Source: Phymorhynchus buccinoides
Taxonomy: Eukaryota; Mollusca; Gastropoda; Neogastropoda; Raphitomidae
Assembly (NCBI GenBank): GCA_017654935.2
Contig: CM065699.1
Location: 22,171,751-22,235,750, forward strand
Reading direction: 5' to 3'
DNA: 64,000 nt
Shown here one piece after another: positions 11,085 through 20,791 of this stretch (its first letter is position 1; every line of letters begins with the position of its first letter). The translations under genes were made by a program, and so were the position numbers. The notes under the pieces were generated by a model that saw only the letters and a list, made by a program, of their open reading frames with translations, was not told the origin of the DNA and did no database searches.

Positions 11085-11215
11085 GAAGTTCAGTTTAACG
11101 TCGCGTATCGGCTTTCGCCATGTACGACGGGCTGAACGAACCAACCAGGGTATAAACAAAAATTTATGTTCCTGAATCACTGTCTTAGCCAAAAGGCAGA
11201 GAAGCGATCAGAATC
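11085..11215. repeat. Dispersed 130 bp repeat, copy 1
   Basis: About 130 bases starting GGAAGTTCAGTTTAACGTCG and ending AGAAGCGATCAGAAT are nearly identical (a few substitutions) to 36526-36655. The high identity indicates recent spread, but the family was not recognised. Confidence 0.65.
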
Positions 11216-11639
11216 GATTCGAGAGTTAATGGCATGATTTTGAGTCCCTTATTATATAGCCAGTCTGTTGCTTGGTTCTGTGGTATGTAACATATCCTAA
11301 GTGCTTTCATCTACAAAGTGCTTTCTCCAATCATAATTTTTTTTTATGGCGATTTCTTTCTATCTTTTTTAATTTTTTAATCTCCTTGCTTTTTTAATTT
11401 TATTTATTGAACTTTTTTTTACATTTTACAATATTTACAGACAATAAACCAAAAAATGAATCAACAAGAAAAGAAAAACAAGCATAACAGAGAAGAAACT
11501 ATACATGGCATACATTTAGAATATCATAACTTATATGCAAACTTTTGTATAGGAGTATAATTATCCTCTTGCACACATGTATACATACTTGTCAATAAAT
11601 ACTCCTACGCATATATATATACATATAAGTTGATGGAAG

Positions 11640-11644
11640 AGCGG

Positions 11645-11679
<35 letters not shown>

Positions 11680-11716
11680 AGAGAGAGGGGGGGGGGGGGG
11701 GGAGAGAGAGAGAGGG
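11640..11716. repeat. GA microsatellite with poly-G runs
   Basis: (GA)n is interrupted by runs of nine to fourteen G. Confidence 0.9.
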
Positions 11717-11976
11717 TGGTTTGTTGTAACTCAGTCCTTGAGATTGCAATATTTCCATTCAAGCAAAAGTAACTTTAAAATATCTTGAAATGTTCGCACA
11801 AAAATTAATTTTGAAATGTTCACATGAGATCAAGCAAAGGTTTGTAAACTGGCCATTTAGCAATGTACTCCTCAATTTTATAACGAGTCTTCAGCTTAAT
11901 CAGAAATACATTTAAATGCAGGAGAGGAGACACTTTTGTAGTCGACAAGAGTATATATAATACTTTGCAAAATGTA

Positions 11977-12250
11977 CTATAAAACTAAAACAATTAATCG
12001 ATTACTATCGTTTCCAAACAAAACAAATGTTTGTGATAATCGCACATTTACTGCATTCATACATTTTTCTCTCATAAACTGAGTAAGGGCATTCCCAAAA
12101 ACTTGTGTTTGACGACATTTCCAAAATATGTGTTCGATGCTGTCTTTACTTTGATTGCAAAAACTACATTTATCATTATCTGCCAGTCCAATCTTATTCA
12201 AAATCACATTTGTACCTAAGCATCTATGTATTATCTTCAGTTGGAACCAC
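11977..12250 (-). mobile_element. Non-LTR retrotransposon fragment with zf-RVT motif
   Basis: The minus strand reads LQWFQLKIIHRCLGTNVI, then LNKIGLADNDKCSFCNQSKD, then SIEHIFWKC. The Cys-x2-Cys...His-x4-Cys pattern with HIFWKC is the zinc-binding domain at the C-terminus of many non-LTR reverse transcriptases (zf-RVT family). A stop codon lies just upstream near 12260 and the frame ends at 11977. It is a short dead fragment. Confidence 0.8.
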
Positions 12251-12299
12251 TGTAATTTAACGTCCTAGAATTGTATGTGCTAGAAGAAAGGTAGTCTTC

Positions 12300-14004
12300 C
12301 AGTCATGAGATATCGAGAGTTTCTCATCCCATTTATTACAACATTTTGGTATGGTACTGCTAGCTATCAGTATATCGTAATACAACTTACAGCTTTTGCA
12401 TACAGCAAATAGTTGCTTGTAACGCAAAGTTGAATTTAAATATTTGTTATGTTTAACTTCAATGCCAGATTATTTTACATAATCAACAATTACAGCTTTG
12501 TAACCAGCAAAAGTCAAGAAGTCTAAGTTAATATTGTACTTTTGTTTAAAACTTGTATAAGATAGTAGCTGCCCATTATCATCATAGAAGTGTGCAACAT
12601 AATATATACCTTTGTTATTGTTTCTTTCTATCTTTATATTTTAATCTGCATTTGTTTTCAGTTGCAGCAGCAGTAGTAGTAGTAGTAGTACATGTAGTAG
12701 TAGTGTGTGTTTACAGAAAGCATCACTTGATTTTATAATATCATTTACACCATGATTTTGTGTTGTAACACTTTTGTTTTCTTTTATGAACCAGGCAGTT
12801 TACGGGTTTTGGTGATGTTCAAGTTTTGTGTTCTAACTTCTATTTTGTTACAACTATTCTCAAGAAGAAACGTTTTCTGAATATGTATGAATTTTTTTAA
12901 AATTCAGTTGTCTGTTAACATGGTAATGAAAAGTTGTACAGTGTTCACAGTACACAGCCTTTTATTTATTTTTGTTTTTAATTTGTGACAAATAAACTTA
13001 GGTTACACAGGATTGGGTTTTTATTCACTTTTCTCTGTAAACCTTCTTTTCCATGTTATAAACAACTACACATTTTTTGTTTATATTCTTTTTTTCTTTT
13101 TATTGAAGCTTGTCTTTAAAGAACCAGGTAATGTTTCCTGCCATTTTGCATTATTTTGCCATCTTGAATTATTAGTGGTTAAGGATGGCTGAGAAAGAAT
13201 CTGAACGACCATGATTTTGCTCCATACTAACAGAATGGAGAACTACCTGCATTTTTTGTTGTTGGTATACACGAACCTCTAATGATACAATAAGTGTCCA
13301 GTTTACAAGCATTGTATACATGGAAGGATGCATCTGAAAATAAAATTATTTGTAAAAAAAACACCACTTTTTTAAAGTAGTAGCATGGATGTTTCCATCT
13401 TTTTTTAAAAGCAATATTTATGTTTTTTGCATTTACACTTTCATTTAATTTTTCCATCTTAAATCTGATGCATTAGTCTTGGATGTGGCAAATGACTTAT
13501 TGCATTAAGGTACAGATAATTGATCAGTTTTATTCAATTTGATATTTGTCTCAAAACCTTTTTTTTTCTTTCTTGGACATAATCTTTGATGTCAACATTT
13601 TTTTTTCTTGTTTTATTTATTCATCTACGAGAATGTGGTATACATTTGATTTTGTGGAAGCAGTTCAATAGTAAATAAAAAAATTAAAAAAAGCAATACA
13701 AATGTCTGCATTTGTGGTTATCTCCGGGGACAGTTTTGATTGTAGAGAGGTGTATGTGACTTTCTGATAGAGGTGTAGGTGACGCTCATGTCACATACCT
13801 GTACAAAAAGCTCAATGAAAGAAAAAGGTATTGAATGTGTGTCCTCCGAAATTGGAATGTGTCGGCTGTGCCCTGGGAGACCAGTGAAAACTGAAAAACA
13901 AACACATACGTACCTTACCCATTGTGGCCATATGGCCTGGGAACGGAGAAGAAGAATGTGTATGTGTGTGCATGCACACATGTGGTGTATGTGTGTGTGT
14001 CTGT

Positions 14005-14035
<31 letters not shown>

Positions 14036-15240
14036 GGTGATCAACTTCAGGCATGGTAATTTTCAGAGACTTCTCTGATTTCAAGAAAAATGAATGTATA
14101 AAAACAAATGACAGAAGGGGTTTTAACACGAGGAGATGTCCATTCCCCAAGTTTGAAGTCTTATGAATTCATCTTCATGGGGCAATTGATCCCTGATCAC
14201 CATAAAGGGTTTTAAATCAGTTGATTACATCAACAGACATCTCCTGAAACCCTAAAATATATGTAGAGAAAAACGCTGTTTCCTCCATTACCATGCCTGG
14301 ACTTTCATTGAGAAGACTTTTCAATATTAGGAACTTAACTTTTTTTGTTCTGACTGAAGATGATGCACTAAGGGGAAAATACCCTTAGAGTTGTCCTTCC
14401 TCTGTCTTCTGTTCTTGCTGCGGTTCTTTCCCTTCCATAGCCTTAGAGAGATAACAAAGCACCAACCCCACCACACCCTACCCACATTTCCTTATAAAAT
14501 GTATTCACAGTACCCACATTTCCTGAGAAATAAAATGACACATATTCACAGCACACTTCCGCACACATGAATATTTTATTAACCTCTATACACACGTTTT
14601 GATTGTGAACCGAAATTCTTAGGCTTATAATTAGAAACAAGTAGTAAGATTTAATAGGACTTTATCAAAGGACAAACTTTTAAATAAGAAAACAAAACAG
14701 TTATCAATTACAGTTACATAAACAATCTTTGTACTATCTAAACATGTTTTCTTGAAAACAAAGTAAGGTATGTATTACAAACTTTTTTTTAATATAGTTT
14801 TTACAGGTTCTGATTATGAAATAATAAGACAATAAGAAGTTAAATGTGGTGGGTTTTTGTGTTGTTGTTTTTTGTTTACTTCTAAATAAGAAAACAAAAC
14901 GAACCACACAACTTCTTGTTATTTAGATTTTGTTATTATAAACTATTTTATTGGTCATTTTAAGGCATTCACTATGCCACTGGAAAAAAGTATCGCCTCT
15001 ATCCCGAAAAATAGGGTAGCCAAATACACTTGAATCAATGCAAACAGTACCCTTGATCTACACCCACACTCTGTATAACTGTGAAACCCTCAGGAATTAC
15101 ACAACCAGGGCCTGTCCCTGGGACATCATCAAGTAGTAATATTTAATAGGTTTTAGAAGGCAAGGGATGATTGGTGAATACAGCCCTGCAAAACAAATGT
15201 GCAGCTGTATCACACCTAACAGACATACACAGTCTTACTC
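12300..15240. other. Intergenic stretch without recognised genes
   Basis: AT-rich sequence with short microsatellites (GTA triplets near 12670-12705; GA and poly-G near 14006-14038). Apart from the dispersed repeat at 13844-13955, no exon, RNA or transposon with confident boundaries was found. Confidence 0.5.
13844..13955 (+). repeat. Dispersed repeat E, copy 1
   Basis: The block GGGAGACCAGTGAAAACTGA, then CTTACCCATTGTGGCCATAT and GGCCTGGGAACG-GAAGAAG recurs at 27045-27175 (same strand) and 38270-38392 (opposite strand). The GAAGAAG end could be a retroposon tail. Confidence 0.6.
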
Positions 15241-15253
15241 ATTTAGCCTCTAC

Positions 15254-15265
15254 TTATTATTTATT
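15254..15265 (-). terminator. Candidate polyadenylation signal for GDAP1 copy B
   Basis: TTTATT at 15260-15265 on the plus strand (AATAAA on the minus strand) within an AT-rich patch about 870 bases after the copy B stop codon. Weak evidence. Confidence 0.2.
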
Positions 15266-15700
15266 ATAAATTTTAGTTTCTCTGGTTTAATGGCCACCTT
15301 GCAGTTACAAACACTTTTGCTCAGCACGTTTGATGGTTGCCATTACAAATTTGACTGTGATAATAACAATAATTCCGCCCGTAGGCGTACAATTTTGACT
15401 GTGACAGGACAGTGTCATCAAGGTAATAGTCAGCCAAGATTCAACGTTACTTAGCTCAGCTGATTCAACATTGCTTATAGCACAAAGATCCAATCACAGA
15501 GCAAGCGAAACAACACAATCTTTCATCGCTAAAAACATGATAGTCAGCTCTACTGCTCAGACAAGCAAAACAACACAATCTTTCATAATCTTCAGCACAA
15601 CAAGAAACACCCGGAGGTGCCAGTATGCGTCTCTGGGTCCCACTGGCACCTTTGGGTGTTTCTTTTGCATTCTTCAACACAATGCATTTCACTTTCTCTA

Positions 15701-16115
15701 TTGGCCACTGCAAAGACCACCTTTTGCAAGAGCGAATGCCCTTGGTGGGTGGGGGAAGATGCTTGAGTACTGACCAAACAAGGGCTTAACTCTCGCTAAT
15801 AACCCTATATGAAGCCACTGAACGGCTGCCTTTTGCAAAAGTGAATGCCCTTGGTGGGTGGGGGAAGATGCTTGAGTACTGACCAAACAAGGACTTAACT
15901 CTCGCTAATAACCCTATATGAAGCCACTGAACGGCTGCCTTTTGCAAAAGTGAATGCCCTTGGTGGGTGGGGGAAGATGCTTGAGTACTGACCAAACAAG
16001 GACTTAACTCTCGCTAATAACCCTATTTGAAGCCACTGAACGGCTGCCTTTTGCAAAAGTGAATGCCCTTTTTGATACTGACCAACGCGTTAATAACCCT
16101 AGCTGCAGTGGCCAA
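15701..16115. mobile_element. TA-flanked MITE with internal tandem expansion
   Basis: Ends TTGGCCACTGCAA and TGCAGTGGCCAA. Unlike the simple copies at 39611-39832 and 51829-52040 (about 210-220 bases), this copy is expanded by about three tandem repeats of roughly 110 bases containing GGTGGGTGGGGGAAGATGCT and GAAGCCACTGAACGGCTGCC. Its end lies 15 bases after the GDAP1 copy B stop codon, so it forms the start of that gene's 3' untranslated region. Confidence 0.75.
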
Positions 16116-16130
16116 CACGGACAAAGCCCC

Positions 16131-16447
16131 TCACTTTCTCTGTGCGAAAACAAAGGCCAGCCCAGCGGCCAGCCCCAGAGCCAGCACACCTCCCATCACA
16201 GGCAGGGCCACTTTGGCCCCCTTCATCAGTTTCTGTTTCATGAAGTCTCTGGCTGAGTTCAGGCAGTGGCGGTTTATGGAGGGGCGTTTCTTGGCCTGCT
16301 CCCAGTAGGCGTGCAGACAGGGGCGTTTCTCGGCGCCGTGGTAGCGCTCCGAGAGGCCGAGGAAGTGCAGACGGTTCAGCAGAACGCAGAGAACGATGTC
16401 GGCGGCGGTGAACTGCTGCCCGCAGAACCACAGCTCCTTGGAGGGGT
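16131..16447 (-). CDS. GDAP1: GDAP1 copy B, last exon with tail anchor
   Basis: 317 bases from CTGTTGCAG|AC to TGA (plus-strand TCA at 16131-16133). It encodes DPSKELWFCGQQFTAADIVL and ends with GGVLALGLAAGLAFVFAQRK. The frame is fully open. Unlike copy A there is only one copy of the terminal sequence; the MITE at 15701-16115 follows instead of a minisatellite. Confidence 0.9.
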
Positions 16448-18854
16448 CTGCAACAGGGGAGACCAGATTACAACTTTCTTCCTTTTAACTAAGCCAGGGA
16501 AAAAAACAGATTTTTTTTTTGCTGTAGCTTTGTGTGGTTGGATATCGCCTGTCATCATAGCCGCCATCTTGGGATAAATCTAATTAATTTAGTTCAAATC
16601 AAATCAATTCAACCTATATTTATCAGTTTAGTTGGATGCTACGCCATCTTTATTCCAAGAAAGCCCCTCCCCTTTGTCAAGTCATGAAAAAAGAAAATTG
16701 CGACAATGAGGTTTTATACCAAAAATTGTCTGCCCCCGTCTCGTGCCCTGAGATGCGAACGCCCCCTACTTAAGATTATCGCCCTTGCCTGACAGGAACT
16801 AGTAGTGTATAGCCACATAAAATTATCTGCTCCCGACTCGTCACCAGGGGGCATCGGCAGTTCGGGCCTAAACTTATCACCCTTTTGTGTCTGCAAGGAG
16901 TGGTATAAAGCCTCACTGATATCCAGCCATAACATTTTTTTAGCCCAGTTATTCAGAGTAGTACCGGTAGATGCTTCTTCAGTTATGTTTTGACCAAGGC
17001 AGTCTTTCCTCTAAACAAATTATAGCCCAGGTTTCCTATAATATCTATAGATCATAATCAGACATGACTGACAAAACCCCCCTATATCATCTTTAGATAC
17101 TTAGGAGTCTCAATCATGATGCGATCCACGCACACAGTCTAGGAAAAAAGCCGGTGATAGGCTGAAACGCTGACAAATGTTGAGCTTTTTGCTTTGCTTC
17201 TTCCCCCCTCACATCTGTCGCTTTAGATACTTAGTCATTTCAAATGATAATTGAGTAAGAAACCGGGATGTATGCCATGAACAAAATGGCTACCAACCAG
17301 CATTAACTCTTCTAGCACCATGAGCAAATACATTCGCCCAACACATCGCTCTACACTCCCACCAAACGCAAAGACATTCACTGCCAAGCACCCTGCCATG
17401 TGTTTGTTTTTAGAGCTTATGTCACCGTTTCTTCCGTTAAAGCAATCCATGCACACTTGAAAATACAGTTACTCCCCTCTTGTTTGCTGAGATGCAACGG
17501 ACAACCAACAACGTCAATAAAACACACACACACACAGCGCTAGAAAAGTTAAGGATGCAGCAGCAAGCCCACTTTACAAGTCTTGTGTGATATTATGATT
17601 GCAATTACAAGTACACTATGTAGAGGTGTTGAGTGGCACAGAGGTAACGCGTTCACCTCGTATACAATAAACCCGAGTTTAAACTTGGGTACAGGGGATT
17701 TTTCCTCTCATTCTGCACTAGGCCTTACGGTCTGAACATGGAGTCTTTCGGATGAGATGATAAACCGAGGCCCCGTGGGCCCATGCACTTAGCACACGTT
17801 AAACCCAGTGGCAACGAAAAAGTTGTCATTTGGTCAAAATTTAACACCACCACCACCACCCCTTTCCTTCCTCATCAATCACACAAAAATCACATGCCAA
17901 ATTATAAAAAAAATTAATTGGGTAGCGCGCCTCTGGCTGCGACACGCTCTCCAGGTGGGAGCAACCTGAATTTGATAGAGATGCGCGTACGCCTCTGTGA
18001 CTAAGTACCAAATACTAATGTAGATCTGACCTGATGGAGTCACTAGATCTGACCTGATGGAGTCACTAGATCTGACCTGATGGAGTCACTAGATCTGACC
18101 TGATGGAGTTACTAGATCTGACCTGATGGAGTCACTAGATCTGACCTGATGGAGTCACTAGTCTGACTGAGAGTCACTAGATCTGACCTGATGGAGTCAC
18201 TAGATCTGACCTGATGGAGTCACTAGATCTGACCTGATGGAGTCACTAGATCTGACCTGATGGAGTCACTAGATCTGACCTGATGGAGTCACTAGATCTG
18301 ACCTGATGGAGTCACTAGATCTGACCTGATGGAGTCACTAGATCAGACCTGAGGGAGTCACTAGATTTGACCTGATGGAGTCACTAGATCTGACCTGATG
18401 GAGTCACTCCATCAGGTCAGATCTAACTCTTCTTTATTTTCGTCCTCTACATTGCTTCAAGACCTGTCAGTCACCCCTTTCAACCACTACCAAATACACA
18501 ACTCCATAACCCACCCCCCTGTGACTCAACAACCCCACCTGCTTGCACTTTCTTCAGCTGTCCCTCCACTTGGTCCAGGATGGTCTCCAGATCGTCCAGG
18601 GCCTTGACCACATTCTCCCTGCTCAGGACATCCCCACGGCTCTTGAAGTTGGCCACTCTGCCCATGTACGCCTCGCGCAGGTCCGGGTGCTCATCTGCCA
18701 GCTGCTCCGCTTTTTTGGCCATGATCTGCGAGGTTGCCATGATCTCTGTATGATGGATAAAAAAAAAGTAGATGGGGGTGGAGGAACGTAATGAAACCAT
18801 TTTTTTTAAAGAAACAAACACAAATGAAGAAACACTTTTAATGAGGAGGTGCGT

Positions 18855-18887
<33 letters not shown>

Positions 18888-20759
18888 TAAGCACGTAAGG
18901 GATTGGTTTCCTCTTGCCCACCTAAAAGAAAAACAACATACCATATTTTTCTGACTATAAGTTGCAACTTATTATAAAGCGCACCTCCCAAATTTGACAG
19001 AACATTCAAATTTTGTCATTACCCAGTCATATTATAAGGCGCAAGGTTCTCAGTCTGAGGAAAAAGTATCGCTTTATTGTCAGAAAAATATGGTATAAAG
19101 TTAGATGAACATGTAGGTAAATAAAATAAAAAGAAATGTTAAACAATCAAGGAAGAATAATATTAATTAGCCTACTTTTTAAAACAGTTGCTAAATTAGT
19201 ATGAAAAAGCTTTGGAAGGGACCAGCATACAAAGGGTTGTGGATAGGTGTGTACAAGATACAGGAACCTCACGTCAGTAGGGGGCTTAGTAGGTGGCGTC
19301 TTGCCTCCTGTTGCCTAACATAGATCCGCTCCCCTTGGACTGCTGGTCTCAGATTCTGCGATCTGAACAAGCCGGGGTGTAGCTGCAAATTGGGTTTCGG
19401 AATGAGCGGCAAGGGAGCAACACAACTGAACGGCCCTGAGGATGGGACAGAAGAAAATTAGAGTTGATTACCTCGACTTACTCGGTCCAAACCATAGCAA
19501 CCATGGTGGCATGGCACTGAAGCTTGAAACCGCAGGATGCGAATCAGCGACTTGCAAACATTTTTTTAAGAAAAATGAGGGGCTGCCAGTATCCACAAAC
19601 CGATAGAACTTGCAAAATGTGACGTAATAATAGAAATTACATCAATTTTACTTTTAGTATGACGCACGGTGTTCTCAGTGATGCAAGTCTACTCAAACAC
19701 ACGAGGCGAGAGCTGGGGATCTACCTGGTTTAAATGTTTTATTTTCCAAATCAACATGAACAACTATGACATAACTGAAGCAACAACAAGCAGAGCTGAT
19801 GGTAGAGTAACTTCCCCTGTTTGAATTAGGCAGGATCACTCCCACACACCATGAAATTACTCCCCTTAATTATTTTTGAACAATTCCTATTAAGTAAGAG
19901 ACTGAATAAAACATTTCCCTGATCACCGGGTGTCTGCGATATCACGGTTCCAGTTAGGCAGGATTCAACTTTATAAAAAAAAATACAGTGGAGAACTAAT
20001 AACTCTAAACAGATAACTCAAAAACTCTGGATAACTCACAATAATTTGTGGGTCCCAGTATAAATATCTCTATGTTATACTTACCTATCTGCATTGCTAA
20101 ACATTCAGGATTTTCATGGTGTTGCACTGCCTCCGGGCATTGCCTCCAGGATCGTTCCCATCATCTTTATATCTGCTAATGTCCCAAAATTATGTGTCTG
20201 TTCCAGACCAGAGGACGCTAAACAGAATTTCACAATCTCTATGTTAAGTCTTTTTAACTCAAAATATTGGCTATCTCAAAAAAAAAATGTCAGTCCCTTC
20301 AATTTTGAGTTTAAAAGCGATTTTTATTGTAGTGTGAGAAACCAAAACAAAGAGCACTGCAATTTCTACACGGTGCACCACAATGCACTCACCAGTTCTG
20401 GTCCTGCGCATCATTTTGGGTATCTGGATGCCAGACACGGAGAGCTCGGGGTAGCACATGGTGCCAAAGGTGACTGCGAAGATCTTGATCTTGTCCAACA
20501 GCTGGCGCCACTTGGATACCTCTTTGCCTATTTCCGTGCTCGCATCTGGCACCAGTTTACTGTCTGAAATTCACACACACACATATATACACGCATGTGC
20601 ACGCGCACAAGTTTACTATATAAAATGCAGGCACACACACAACACACACAGACACACATGTGCAGGCGCACTTTACTGTTTAAAATTCAGGTACACCCAC
20701 ACATTGACTCATATGCGCGCGCAAGAGTTTACCGTCTAAATTTTCAGGCAGGTATACAC

Positions 20760-20791
<32 letters not shown>

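Noticed and set aside
16099..16431. Arg/Pro-rich open frame with ATG overlapping the last GDAP1-B exon
   Set aside because: It is a shifted frame of the true exon; the correct frame gives the GST C-terminal domain and tail anchor and ends at 16131.
18022..18425. CRISPR-like or integrase-site array of 23-base units
   Set aside because: Units are directly contiguous with no variable spacers; a plain minisatellite.
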